This document shows positions 1-11,985 of a DNA stretch of 64,000 nt, in pieces. Under the pieces are notes generated by a model. It ran no database searches. It was not told where the DNA came from and saw only the letters and a program-made list of their open reading frames with translations. Position numbers and translations under genes: made by a program. How positions within the stretch are numbered: the stretch's first letter is position 1; every line of letters starts with the position of its first letter. The stretch comes from Patiria pectinifera (taxonomy: Eukaryota; Echinodermata; Asteroidea; Valvatida; Asterinidae), in NCBI GenBank assembly GCA_029964075.1, contig CM057129.1, positions 12,949,430 to 13,013,429 on the forward strand, given 5' to 3'.

Positions 1-105
1 TATTACAAAAACGTAGCATCGAAATTGACCAATCAAACTTTTGGTCCAGATTGCGGAATGAAATGACGTCACGCATGCTTAGATAAATCAGACGTTCTAT
101 TCGAG
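1..105 (-). repeat. Dispersed repeat, copy at window edge
   Basis: Starts TATTACAAAAACGTAGCATC and runs through GACCAATCAA and ATGACGTCA. It is the reverse complement of the right half of the repeats at 45.8-46.4 kb (GTGACGTCATTTCGATC to TTTTTGTAATA), with about the divergence expected of an old family. It may continue beyond the left edge. Confidence 0.7.
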
Positions 106-1075
106 ATGGGCTCCTTATTGGAGAACGGGTGATACTCAGACTGGGCATTTTGCGCATGGCGAGAAAACTGGTGTTTGTGCATCTCAAGGCAACTCTAAGG
201 TTTTCCAGTGTTTATGTATGCATGAAGTCCATTTTGTAAGAATAAATTGAATGCAACTGCCAAAAAAGAAGAAGATTAATTTCAATCAAAATGAAACTAT
301 ATTGCATGAGGCAATTAGACTATTTGGAGTGTGCACATTTGTTTGAATTTAAATTTACCCACTTCAAATAGCGCCCTCCTACTTCCAAAGGGCCACTGAC
401 GAAGGCAAGGCAAGAGGGACAGGGGGGAAAATGACTTCTATAAGTTTGGTACAAGCTAAATTTTTAGAAAATGTCACTGCTTAAGTTTTCTTTTCTTGTT
501 CAATAAGTGATTGGCATTATACAAGTATAAATTGCTGCAGTGGAATTGTTGCATTGATTGTTTTGGTTTCTGGGGAATTGGAGAAGGGTTTTTACAATTT
601 TGTGTTCTGAAAACAAAATACTGGTAAGTAAAGGTAGATTCGCCACCCTTCTATGAAAGCAAAGAGACATTCCTGAGGGGATGACAGCAAATTGTTACCC
701 TCTTCTCTGGGTAACGCTGATGGCGAAGTCAAATCTCTCGAGGCCTCATTCAATTCCACAGTCAATTTGTACTTTCACCTGACATGACTTCACTCTCAGT
801 GACACTACATTGTTGGTCAGCGTGTTTTTGTCATGCCCTGACAAGCCCAGGTCAAAATATTTGACAGATTAAGAACATAAAATAAAAGGAAAAGCCAGTT
901 CTTGGGAGTGCTACCATAACAAACACGGATGTTTAGGGAATTTTTTGATTGACTTTTAGGGAGGAGATTTTACGGTGACGAAATGCTTCTCACTTTGAGT
1001 TAGCTTGTGTAGGCTTTACTGTCAAAACTTTTTGCCTATACAAAATGTTGTCCCCCCAAAAAAGGTATCCCGAAG
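106..1075. other. No gene seen
   Basis: AT-rich sequence with no supported exon, RNA gene or recognised element. Confidence 0.5.
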
Positions 1076-1077
1076 AC

Positions 1078-1540
1078 AGGCAAGGTTTGGGGCGGTACAG
1101 GGAGCAACAGGCAGGACGGATTTGGGGCGGTACAGGGAGTAACAGGCAGGCTGGTTTGGGGCAGTACAGGGAGTAGCAGGCAGGACGGTTTGGGGGCGGT
1201 ACTATAGGGAGCAACAGACAGGACGGTTTGGGGCAGTACATGGAGTAACATGTAGGGTGGATTGGGCCGTGCAGGGAGCAACAGGCAGGACGGTTTGGGG
1301 TGGAATAGGGAGCAACAAACAGCTAGGACGGTTTGGGGCGGTACAAGGAGCAACAGACAGGACGGTTTGGGGAAGTACAGGGAGTAACATGTAGGGTGGA
1401 TTGGGCGGTGCAGGGAGTAACTGGCAGGCTGGATTTGGGGCAATCCAGGGAGTAACAGGCAGGACGGTTAGGGGCGGTACAGGGGGTAATGTATATATAG
1501 ACAGGGCAGTTTGGGGCGGTGCCGGGAGTTATAGGCAGGA
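1078..1540. repeat. Minisatellite, about 13 copies of a ~35-bp unit
   Basis: Tandem units of the form GGTTTGGGGCGGTACAGGGA followed by GTAACAGGCAGGAC, with small length changes. One diverged pair of units (around ACATGTAGGGTGGATTGGG) occurs twice, about 140 bases apart, suggesting that blocks of several units were duplicated. Several long open frames read through it as PKPSCLLLP repeats. They are by-products of a unit that stays open, not genes. Confidence 0.92.
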
Positions 1541-2184
1541 ACAAAACTTAACAAATGTTCATGGTTTAGCCTAGAGACCTTCTGAAAACTGAAGCATATT
1601 TATATAGTTTACAAGGTAGAACACTTGGTTTAGTTTTTCAAATCTGTTTTAGCAGAGCTTCAAAGGAAGATCCTCCAAAATGTACCTGCCCTAATTTCCC
1701 AGCACCGGCCCCACGTGGCAAAATTTGCCATTCAAACTCTGCAGATATAGCTAGTAGTATATACACTCAGCACGCGTCTTCAGAGAATGCTGCATGAACG
1801 CATATACCCCACAGGAAATCAGAAACTGGCATACAAAGACAAATTTTTCTAATCCAAATCTTCCAATGTGAGCCCCAAAAAGGAAAGATCTTTCATTTCA
1901 TACCTTTTCGTTTGGACAAAAAGGAATCCAGATCTATTCTGTGAATTTGCCTCAACAGTGACTCCGGGGAAATTAAGAGAACTGATACCGAAGATTGAAA
2001 ATCGAGTCTGAAAAAGCAGAGGATAATCAAGGTGAAACGCTTGTTTCTGTTGAAGATTCCCACATGATTTGCAAAATTTCAAAGAAAATGAACAGCATCC
2101 GATGCTGAGGGGAGATCAAGAGAAGGAAAGGAAATGCTCATGTACACTCTTTCTCTCTCTCCCTGCAGGCATTATTTAAGAATG
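1541..2184. other. No gene seen
   Basis: Unremarkable AT-rich sequence. Small open frames only. Confidence 0.5.
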
Positions 2185-2315
2185 GTATTTGAGAGTATAC
2201 TCGTACTCATAAAAATGTACTCATACTCGTACTCATACTCGCACGATCAAAAGTTACACATATACTCTGACTTGAACTCATACTCATGAATGTTCTCCTG
2301 TTGGATATAAATTTC
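2185..2315. repeat. Degenerate ACTCATACTCGT word cluster
   Basis: Repeated TACTCGTACTCATA-type words over about 130 bases, similar in style to the word-filled elements elsewhere in the window. No terminal repeats or target duplication were identified. Confidence 0.55.
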
Positions 2316-5300
2316 TTTATTGTAAATAAAGGGTTCTTACAGGAGAAAACTTTTGTTTCAAAGGCTTTGGCATTTTAATACTTATAGTTTGTCAGAAAAA
2401 AATCCTTGAGAAACACGTTTACTCCTTCTTGGGAACACGTTTAAGCCTTCACCACTCACCCCCCCCCCCTTCATACAAATCACCCCCCCCCCCTTTTCCT
2501 GAAAGCTAGATTTCCCCCCCCCCCCCGCCCGAGTATAGGCACATCGCAAACATAAAGAGGCTGTAAATTACAGTATTTTTTGGGCAACTTCTTCATCCAC
2601 TAACCAACCTCATTCCCAAATCCATACCCGCGTCCAAATGTTTAGACTTGAATTTAAACATTTATAGGCCCAATACTTTAACGAAAGGCATGCTTGTATG
2701 GTTTATCATTATCATTTTTGTCCACCCCAATATTATACCCGTCAATCTTAATTTCACTAAATCTCTAAAATGGAGCCAAACAGATTTGAAAATTGTTTGC
2801 AAATGTCCCAAACTTTCCCATACATAAATTACTTTAAAAGACTGCCAATCTCTCCATACTTGTTGATTGACCCCTGCCAGTTTTCATCTTTTATTCTAAG
2901 GGAGAGGTTCTTTATTACTTTGAACTTCAGATGATATTCGCAGACACATATATTTTGCTCTGGCGGAGACCCCCTTTGCGTCAAACAGACAAAATATATG
3001 CCATATTTTGTCTTCGTGTCATCTTTGAATCTATTTTTCCCGTCATTTTAAGCATCTTCAGCAATAAATATTTTGCCCAACTTTCAAACTGTTTACAGCC
3101 ATCTGACACCTTTTCAGATTAATATCGCCAGTGCATGACTGAAGCATGCGAGAATTGTCCAAAAAACCTGTAAATTTCTTCCGCCTAATTATGACGAGTT
3201 GTGGAAAAATCCTATCATAAGTCATATTTCAAAAACATGTTTATTATTTCCAGCTTTTTAACCAAGAGAGCGGCATTCTTTCGCAAGTGGTGACATTTAA
3301 ATGGATTTATTTGTAAAAATAACTAACATAGCTTTGCGATCCGGATTATTTTCTCGGGCAGTTTCATGAGTTGTTGAGGTCAAACTTGCTTCTTCCAGCT
3401 TACCATTATACAAGCTCCTGGCTGCAGACAAAACAACTACGTCTGTGGGAAAAGCATAACCTTCATAAACATGTTCACTCTCTTCCAGAACCATTGTTAG
3501 TATTAGAAATACAAACTCAGCCTTGACTCTGTACCCGGAACAAAATTTAAAAATATTGAGCTTCAGGTTCTCACAAACATCCCTAAACATGAACTCCCTA
3601 TCTCATATTGAGAATCCAAGGTCAATGTCTTGCGCGAATAAGCTTGTTACAAGAAAATAGCACAACATGGTTCATTCAGCCGATCACAATTTTCATACAC
3701 CAAATTTGAAGGAGAAAATTTTGTTTCACAATAAAATTATAAACAGCAAGGTAATGGAAAACCAAATATTTATCAAGGGAGGAGATAGATTTTCCCTAAA
3801 AAAAAATAAAAAAAAAAAAATAAAAAATCACTGAGAAATCCAAACCACTATAGTTATCAAACAGTGGATCTATTCATTGATCTACGTACAGTATGCAGTA
3901 CTGTATTTATATCACTGCAGCTGGTGAAATAATGACTTTCTGCATCTCTTGTCATTCCAAATTGTTCAATTCACACCTGGCCCGGTGGCACTCAAGTGTT
4001 CAGTTTGGACAAACAAAGGGGCATTATTATGACAAATATACACTTTTGTTAAAAGGTTCTGTGCGGTAGAAATATTTTGATTAGAATTATTGAAATGGAA
4101 CCTGTGGCCCCTTTACTGAAACTTTCGTTCTCGGCATTGCCATTTCTTAAGTTATTTCATGGCCTTTATGGTTTTTATGCGGATGGGAATTTTAATATTC
4201 ATCAGGAAAATGCTTACATCATTTTTATAACCAGAGGTTTTGCAACAACAATTGCAAGATTTATATTTTTAGCATTCGATAGTTAAATATGTAATTTAAT
4301 GCATAAAAGAGTGTCAGAGAGCGAGCGTTGCTACAGTTTTGGTTCGTAATTTTTTTTTAACAAACATGTACAGAATAATCCTTAAAAAAAAGATTGCGTT
4401 AGACAACTGTGCCCAGTAACGAAATAGCATGAGCATTAAGAATAGTGACAAAGCGTCGACATTTCGCACAAATATCTCAACCATAAAAGGTTGCCCCCTT
4501 TATTTTCATACAATTCAGAAACAATGATGTCTTTTTTGTACAAAATATTTATTGTGAATTTCAGTAAGCTCTCTCATTAGCTGTTCTGACAAGTTGAGAA
4601 CTATCGCATAATTTTACAGTATTATTGGTTTTTGGGACAACATCTCAGATATCATCAAATAAGTTACAGATAGACAAATAAACAAAAATAAAAAGGAGGA
4701 AATAAAACTTTAAAAAGGAAACTGATACGTGCAATTTTTATAAATTTCTTCTTACTTTATTAAGAAACTTTTTTTCCAAAAAGTATTTTTTAAGTTTTAC
4801 AAATGTGGTTTTGTGGTGGTAAATATGTAATTAAAGTTCCAACCCAAATTTCGGATTCCCATTGTTCCTGCCTGCTAAACACGATAAGACTAAATATTTG
4901 CAAGGCCAGTCCCCTTTGGGGTTTTTTTTTAAGCAATAAATGATGGATCTTTGCCAATTCTATGTCAATGTCTATTCCAATACCTGATACAACAAAGTCA
5001 TAACGTAATTGTTGTATAATATTATTGTCTTTGGGCACAACAAAGTGTACAAGTCTTCAGACACACATACCCTCCCAATCTCCCCCCCCCCTCCCCTTTT
5101 CCTCTGAGGAACTCTGGCCGGTTGCAGCTCTCCTAAGGTTGACTTACAGTCACTACCTCACCTCTGCCTGGGGTTGACTGATCCAAGTAATCAAATGTCA
5201 GGCCCCAATTTGGCTCAGGCAAACATTTTTATCTTAAACAGATCAGCTGGGCTAACGGAAACATCAGTTTCCCCTCCCAAATATATGTTCCCATTACTAA

Positions 5301-5679
5301 GAACTAAATTGAAAATGGCATATGTATTGTTGATCCTGTCAAAAGCCAATAATATATTTCAATCATTTTGCAAAATTACTGTCAAACTGCGCTCAAGAAA
5401 TACAATTACTCATTCAGATCTGCCATAGACCACGCGTGGATCAATTTCAACATTGTGATTACGAAAAGACAGTAGAACACATGACAAACTGGACATCTTG
5501 ATTAAATGAAAGCTATACGTTTGGTATGGACTCCTTGCACAAACAGTATAGATGGTGCATTTTACCACTTTGGAAAGCCCTAGAAGGAAGAACACCGTGC
5601 ATGTTCATACTGGTTTGCGTGTGTATGGCAAGAAGTACGCACTACTCCTTTTATTCTGAATGTTCACAAGCTGATAGCA
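2316..5679. other. No gene seen; poly-C tracts
   Basis: Several C homopolymers lie at 2460-2526 and another near 5083. The rest is AT-rich, with short open frames on both strands that lack splice signals or domain-like content. Confidence 0.5.
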
Positions 5680-5755
5680 TCTTTGTGTGAGCATCGAATG
5701 TGAGCATCTTTGTGTGAGTATCATTGTGTGAGTATCATTGTGTGAGCATCGAGGT
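5680..5755. repeat. Short tandem repeat, TGTGTGAG(T/C)ATC units
   Basis: Four to five units of about 14 bases such as GTATCATTGTGTGA. Confidence 0.75.
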
Positions 5756-5946
5756 CGAATGTCCCTCCCGTCTCCCCCAACTCTCCCTTTGTAACTGTAC
5801 AAACCTAAGCCAGTCCTTAGAGTTACTGGATCTCTCAACTGACTTTCCACTTTTGAGAAAGAGAGTCTATTTAACGCACTTACAGAATCCTCTAAATTGT
5901 TCTATTTGTGATTCTTTCATTTTGCTAATTCTCAGCCAGATTTTAC

Positions 5947-6534
5947 CAGAGTTGTCATGACTCGAGTCAATGACTCGACTCGAGTCTGACTTCAGTCACA
6001 ATTTTTGGCGACTCGACTTGATTTGAGTACTAACAGGTAACTGACTCGACTTGACTTGAGTCATTACGACCAACTAACTTGACTCAATTCAAGTCCCTCA
6101 TCAGAAGACTTGACTCAAGTCCCTCATCAGAAGACTCGACTCAAGTCCCTCATCAGAAGACTCGACTCGAGTCTCTCATCAGAAGACTCAACTCGAGTCC
6201 CTCATCAGAAGACTCGACTAAAGTCAAGGTGTTGAGTCCCAAATGTCCAGCAGAAGCTGTCTATTGGGTGCCATGCAGCATATTTTAAGTCTTTGGATCT
6301 TCATAATAAACTGGTGCCCTGTGTTCCTTCTTCCATTCTATAATTGATTACATGATGTTAAAATTTCAGTGACTCGAACTGACTCAAGCATAAATTTGAC
6401 TCGACTCGACCACACACTGTGACTTGATTTGACTCGACCTTCTTGACCCAATGACTCAACTTGAGTTGAGTCACTTTCTTAAAATGACTCGACTCGACTC
6501 GAGTCACAAAATTAAGTGAATCGTTACAACTCTG
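5947..6534. mobile_element. Non-autonomous hAT element filled with GACTCGAGTC words
   Basis: The element starts CAGAGTTGT and ends with its inverse ACAACTCTG, and is bracketed by a perfect 8-bp direct repeat GATTTTAC (5939-5946 and 6535-6542). An 8-bp duplication and termini starting CAG are classic for the hAT superfamily. It carries no transposase, so it would depend on one in trans. The 588-base interior is made almost wholly of variants of the palindromic word GACTCGAGTC. From about 6085 to 6230 these are organised as five to six tandem 26-bp units containing TCCCTCATCAGAAGACTC. The intact target duplication implies a fairly recent insertion. Confidence 0.9.
6085..6230. repeat. 26-bp tandem repeat inside the hAT element
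   Basis: Units reading AAGTCCCTCATCAGAAGACT plus CGACTC, nearly identical over five copies. This is an amplification inside the element and likely to vary in length. Confidence 0.9.
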
Positions 6535-6542
6535 GATTTTAC

Positions 6543-7959
6543 TGCTGCGACTATAGCTAGATGTAAGCCCCTATGCTTAGTTTTATACAAACTAGTTTGA
6601 AACGGCTCCAAAAAACTCTCGTTCCATGTATTCAATCCCAAAACATCTTTACCAATAGTACATGCATAGTACCTCGGTATTCCTGAGTTCGCTCTCCAGC
6701 ACATGGTCAGCTGGTCTGATGTCTATCACCTGGTTACAGCATTCTTTGCATTGTTCTGCTGGCGTCTGCGGGCATTGTGCAGCATTTAGGCTGCTCCGCC
6801 CAAATCAGACGACTTGTCGCTCTGAGTAGGCACGCCTCATTGGGTTCTTTGTATCACGCCAGGGGGAACGACTCCACTCTGTGGGATTACAGAAATCATA
6901 AGAGAACTATTTGATGGTGGTAAACATATTCCTTTTGCACCAATGATACAGACCTGATTTATAGAAGAAAAAACAGGAGGTGGTTCAAATTGTTTGGATA
7001 GTGATTCCTAGAAGGACGCTATGTCAAGTCATGACACGCAATTGCACTCAAAACTGGCAGGCACACAATTTTGTTACTAAGGACGATTAGAAAGTTCAAG
7101 TACTTGAGTTGTAACTACATGTAGGACTGTAGCTGATTCATAGAAAAGATACTCAATTTGGTTAGAGAGTGTATAATGTGTATTTTGCATTTTTTTTTTT
7201 TTTGCAACTAATATCTCTTTGATCTCTTTAATGGCTAAAGGGAAGTTTGAAAAACGTTGGAAATTGCCAAGGTTTGAAAAAAACTGAACACTCAGTTTTA
7301 TCAACCCAATAAAAGCTGCTGAAGAAGGCCTTCAGAAGTATGTTGTACAATATAGCCATGGCCATTTTTTTTCCTCATAGAAATGCAAGAAATCCCATCC
7401 TCCACAGAGGCGGATCTGGGAAAACGTTTGTTGATGTGAAAGATCGTGGGGGGGGGGGTTGAAGGCATGCTTTCTCCTGCATTCTAAGGCAATTTGAGGA
7501 GAAATGTAGGAACTTTAGCATTGCATTTACAATTTTGATAACCATATTTTTTTTATTAGTATCATAACATTAGTCAGAGGCTGAACAGGGGGGGGGGGGG
7601 TACTTTGAGGCATCCTTGGTTTGAGTACCAGAAAGAAAAAAAATAAAAGCAAATTCTGAACTATTTTGCCTGCTATTTTTATACAGCTGTTTTGATAAGG
7701 GAGGAGTAGCACACCTGAATGTCTGTACTGGAGACAATGCGTATACAGAAGGTCATTTATTCAATTTTTATGTAATTCTTGAGTCAACAAATTAGGAACA
7801 ATTAGACAGGAGGTGAATGACCCGTCCCAATGTCAGTAGTTTAAGGTGGAAACCAATGTCAAATATACCATCAAATTGGAACCACAGGCTATACTGTGCA
7901 GTGTTTCACTAATTTCACAGACATATGATTTGCAATTTTCCATCGTTGGATTTTGTGAA
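6543..7959. other. No gene seen; one complex stretch
   Basis: No supported exon. 6700-6900 is less AT-rich and non-repetitive, with CAGCTG and CACCTG E-box-like words. G tracts lie near 7450 and 7590. Confidence 0.45.
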
Positions 7960-7961
7960 TA

Positions 7962-8154
7962 TAGTCAAATCTCGCTCATACAAGTACTGTTAATACAAAT
8001 TCCGGTTGTAGCAAACAAAAAGCCTAATTGGTACCCACCTTTGCATTTATGTGCACAATGAATGGGACCGGCACTCCTCTTAATACAACATTCTAATACA
8101 ACAAATGTTTTGGCTTGTAGGTCTGACTGAGTTTATATTAACAAGAGTCGACTG
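7962..8154. mobile_element. Small mariner/Tc1-type MITE
   Basis: TA-flanked 193-bp unit. The left end is TAGTCAAATCTCGCTCATAC and the inverted right end is CAGTCGACTCTTGTTAATAT, diverged inverted repeats. TA target duplications and the CAGTCGA-CTC-TTATA style of end are known for Tc1/mariner MITEs. It has no coding capacity. Confidence 0.6.
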
Positions 8155-8156
8155 TA

Positions 8157-9541
8157 TTTATAAGTACATATAAATGTTACTGAAGTTTGAATTTATTTAC
8201 GTTAATTGAGGAAAAATTCAGACACATATACATGTACATGACCTACATATTGTATTTGTGCAGAGTCAATCAATAACATTTGTTTCTGTGTGAAAGCTAC
8301 CACCCCCTTTATCCTATACCTGGGTAAACCCCTTTTTAAAGGTATAGTAGACAACATTTTACAGTTGTCACATTTTTTTTATGAAAGAGACTGATTTGGG
8401 GGCTAGTACATTTGTAATCATACCGCAGGTATTGTTCCACTGAGTTGTGCAATGTTTATGTCAATTGGTGCCGTGCAAAAAAATAAAGTACATCCTGTTT
8501 AACTGCATGTGTACAGATTGAACAGGCTTTTGAACAAACACAAACCAAAAGAAAAACGACAGCTAAAACAAAAGTGAGAGCTACCAGGTGCAACAATGTT
8601 ATCTTATGCTGATACAATTTTTCACAATCAAAAATGCGGTTTCATGATAATTTGGCAGTTGCATTTTTAATTTTCAAATGTTGTAAATTACCTTTAAACT
8701 TGTAATACTCTCACTTTACCTCGTCCCCTGAAAGATGTCTAATTCTGGATTTGAAGGAAGAGTAAATATTCCTTTTTCCTAGTACTTTGTGAGTACCTTG
8801 CGAGTCAGAGGGTTGATTATAAACAATTTATTTCTTCTGTTTAGCTAGACTTGTCATATCACAACTGTTCATCAATTTTTTTTAATATGAAACTTGATGT
8901 TTGAAAAGGATAACGGTCCTGATTCATCCAATTTTCGTATGATTTTTCACACACCCGAGGGAGTTAGGGGTAGCTACATCTTTAGAAAATAAATGCCCAA
9001 ACGATGTCAGATGGAGACATGAAACGCAACAGAAAGGCACATCTCAGCCTTCCAGCGTACTTTGACCTTTTGCTACTGATTGCTCACTTCCCTGACATTG
9101 AGGCATTTTAAGTGCAAGCTCATCTTCTGTACCCAATTCAACAACTGTCACCTTCCAGCAAAAAGTGTTGAAATGTTTAATCTTCTTCAGATCAATATAA
9201 TGTGACAGATTTGGAGTGTCTCTTCTTCTTCTTTTTTTTTCTTTTTTAAACAAACACCCAACTTGTTCATCCATAATGTCTAAATGACCTAAAGCAAGTG
9301 AGTAATCAGAAGTGTATATTGAAGTGCAACTCATGATAATTTTTCCAACTTTGCATTGTTTCCATGGGTGAATGGGTTTCGTCAAGGGTATTGAGTCCTA
9401 ATGACTTCTTGCAAGTAGCACAAAGAGAAACTTGGGGGAGCTTACTGGAAAGCATCACTGTTGGCACCTGACACTAATCACACGAAGACACAATGGGTTT
9501 GTGCGCACTCCGAATAAGCTAAACCGTGCGTACTTCATGCC
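8157..9541. other. No gene seen
   Basis: AT-rich. A 113-codon minus-strand open frame at 9044-9385 has no splice support or recognisable domain. Confidence 0.5.
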
Positions 9542-9544
9542 ATA

Positions 9545-10529
9545 AGGCCTTTTCACACTATCTCCGTTTCGAACCGTGTTGAAACCTACCCGGATCCAAC
9601 CCGGTTCAGCCCGAGTATTTTTGGACACGGATCGGAGAGACGCGACGTTCACACTGTCCTTTACGGGAACGGCCGCTACGTGAACCGTGTAGCGTTCAAT
9701 CCGGCTAAGGCCCACGTGTATTCACACTACAAATTCTCGACACGGATCGCATTTGGCACAGGGCGCTGCGATGATTTTTCTCAATCCCATAATGCATTGC
9801 GACGCACGCGGCTGCTGCACGCACGAGGCTGCGCTTACGGACAGGCCGGTGTTCAGCGTGAATTTACTACTCTATGAAATACGGACTCATTGGTAGTATT
9901 GCGCATGCCTATTAGGAGAAGGACCTGTCACGTGAAAGGGTTTGGCCAATAATAAGAGAGTAAAGGAATCCGATTTTGGAGTCCGATTTTTGTATGACAC
10001 CAGCGCAGCTGTGCAATATTTCCAAAATGGCTCCGGTCATTTCGTTAGACGATTCGTTCTATTTAACATTAGAAATTTACTTTTTTGGGGTACATTTTGC
10101 AGACCTAAATACAAGCCCAGACTCGGTAAAGGATGCTCCATACACCGATACATTATTGGATGATAATTAGGGAGCAATTGTTTCGTGATCGGTGTTGTGA
10201 CGGCGATAGTGGTGGAGGGAAATATTATGCACGGCGTGTCAGATTTTCGGTAAAATGTCGGCCTCAACTCAACACGGATCGGCCGTGAGTGACTCAACCC
10301 CGGGCGGTTCACACTATCATTTTCGACACGGTTCAGGCCGAAAAATGCAATTTCGATCCGGGTTGAGATTTTCAACCCTGGTCCCTCCCAGGGTTGATTT
10401 CGATCCGGCTAGAGCACGCTACCCGGGTCGGAACCGGGTTGAAATGTTAGAAGTGGGAAAAGGGTTGAAAAAAATCTCGGGGTTGGAACCGGTTCCAACC
10501 CGGAGATTTTGGACAGTGTGAAAAGGCCT
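9545..10529. mobile_element. 985-bp non-autonomous inverted-repeat element, PIF/Harbinger-like
   Basis: Begins AGGCCTTTTCACACTATC and ends with the inverse of AGGCCTTTTCACACTGTC, flanked on both sides by ATA. A 3-bp duplication and GGCC-TTCACAC termini resemble PIF/Harbinger MITEs. That superfamily call is inference. The interior is GC-rich relative to its flanks and full of degenerate AACCCGG, GGTTGAA and CACGGATC words on both strands, concentrated near the two ends. A central block (about 9780-10000) recurs inverted at 29.5-29.76 kb. Short open frames within it are not genes. Confidence 0.75.
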
Positions 10530-10832
10530 ATACATGCATGAACTGGTACAAATATACGACGTACATGGTGTGCCTCCCACTGGAGCTTTCGCAAGTGGTA
10601 AAAAAGCGTCATCTTTCATATCGAGATATTTTATCCTGTTTGTCAATGTCTGTGTGTAAGATGGTACTAGTAAAAGTGTAGCTACACATTAATTGCAAGT
10701 TCAAGCTCTATTTTCACTGTAAATACAATCTTCATGTATATGTGTAAGTATAACAGAAAGCATGAAGCAATGGTGCCTGCTGGTACTTCAATTTGGTGCT
10801 GTTCCTAAATTGCACCATTAAGATGTTCCAAA

Positions 10833-11119
10833 AGGCCTTATCAGACAATCCTCTTGGTTAACCATCTTGAAATCAACACAGGTCCAAATAATCCAACCCT
10901 GAATGTATTGACCACATCCAACAAGACAATCTGTTCTCACTTACACCAGGACGGCCGCACCTTTTCACATTTTCTACCTAAATAGATCCTACATGTAGCT
11001 CTCAACTGTGGTATGACCAGACCAGTATTTTACCCCCATTGAGCCAACCTGAAAGTGGTTGTCAAAATCTCTGTGATGGACTCGGTATCACACAAACATT
11101 TTGGATAGTGTGGAAGGCC
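10833..11119. mobile_element. Diverged relative of the AGGCCTT element
   Basis: Left end AGGCCTTATCAGACAATCC. The right end GGATAGTGTGGAAGGCC is an imperfect inverse that resembles the right end of the 9545-10529 element (GGACAGTGTGAAAAGGCC). It is about 290 bases, older and without a clear target duplication. Confidence 0.5.
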
Positions 11120-11725
11120 CTTCGGGGGCAAGATCAGGAAAGATGGGTGGGGCTGACTTTTTTTGACAAAACTGTTTCATCACATTGAAACATGCCTAAA
11201 CAGGATAATGCTAATGAAAGAAACACGATTCTCAATCATCTGTCAGTCAGTATTCTGCATCCACAATCTATGTTGAAACAAAATCAGGGATGGGATTTCT
11301 GGCCCCACTGTACCCCCTCCCCAACACCCCTCCACCCAGTCCTAGATCTGCCAATAAGGTACTTGTGTACAGAGTTCAAAGATCCCCAAATCTATAAAAC
11401 CCAACCCACATCTGTACCAGCATCTCACGACATCACGTAGACTCGTTTGCCCTGACTGGACACGCCTCATGCTCCTCAGGGGAAGTCAAGTCACGGGCCA
11501 TTGAGGATTACATGGGATGGTAGGCTTTCAATTTGTCTTCCCTAATCCAGCCAACAACCATAACACAAACAGTTAGACCCTGTTCCTCTAGCACAGGATG
11601 TGTTGAAACATTGCCGACTCATACATGCTTAAAATAACCTACCAGGTAAAATTGAAAGAAAAATGTTTTGTTCTTGTCCAAGGGGGTAAATTTATGAAGG
11701 GGGGGGGGTAACATAGGATTATTTC
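11120..11725. other. No gene seen
   Basis: No supported exon. Ends with a G homopolymer near 11700. Confidence 0.5.
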
Positions 11726-11985
11726 TCACTTAACAAGACAAGGCAAGCCTTAGCAAAGCTGATCCCAGAGTGCACACAAAACTATCCAATTGATTTAGAA
11801 TGGCTATTCAGAGGAATTCTGAAGCATCAGGTCTACAAAATTGCCAGGATTTTATCCCATTATGGGGTAATCCTATGCGACAGCACAACCCAGCTCTCTT
11901 CACCAGCCTATAGTGCCTAATCACTCTAGGTCATGAGTGAGCTAGTCAGCCAGTGAATCAGTCAGTCAGTTAATGATAGAGATAG
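11726..11985. repeat. Dispersed repeat family X, copy 1
   Basis: Contains AACAAGACAAGGCAAGCC, CCCAGAGTGCACA, CAATTGATTTAGAATGG, GGGTAATCCTATGC and CAGCTCTCTTCACCAG, ending in a run of CAGTCAGT. The same ordered landmarks occur at 20.2-21.17 kb and 50.6-50.76 kb. Its class is not known to me. Confidence 0.75.

Noticed and set aside
1036-1443. 135-codon minus-strand open frame with PKPSCLLLP repeats
   Set aside because: It is the translation of a tandem minisatellite, and other frames are open in the same way. No splice sites or conserved domain.
9044-9385. 113-codon minus-strand open frame
   Set aside because: Contains a low-complexity lysine/arginine run from a T-rich tract. No homology recognised.
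9680-10646. Several overlapping 65-112-codon frames on both strands
   Set aside because: They lie inside a non-autonomous inverted-repeat element whose GC-rich words leave frames open. No transposase motifs.
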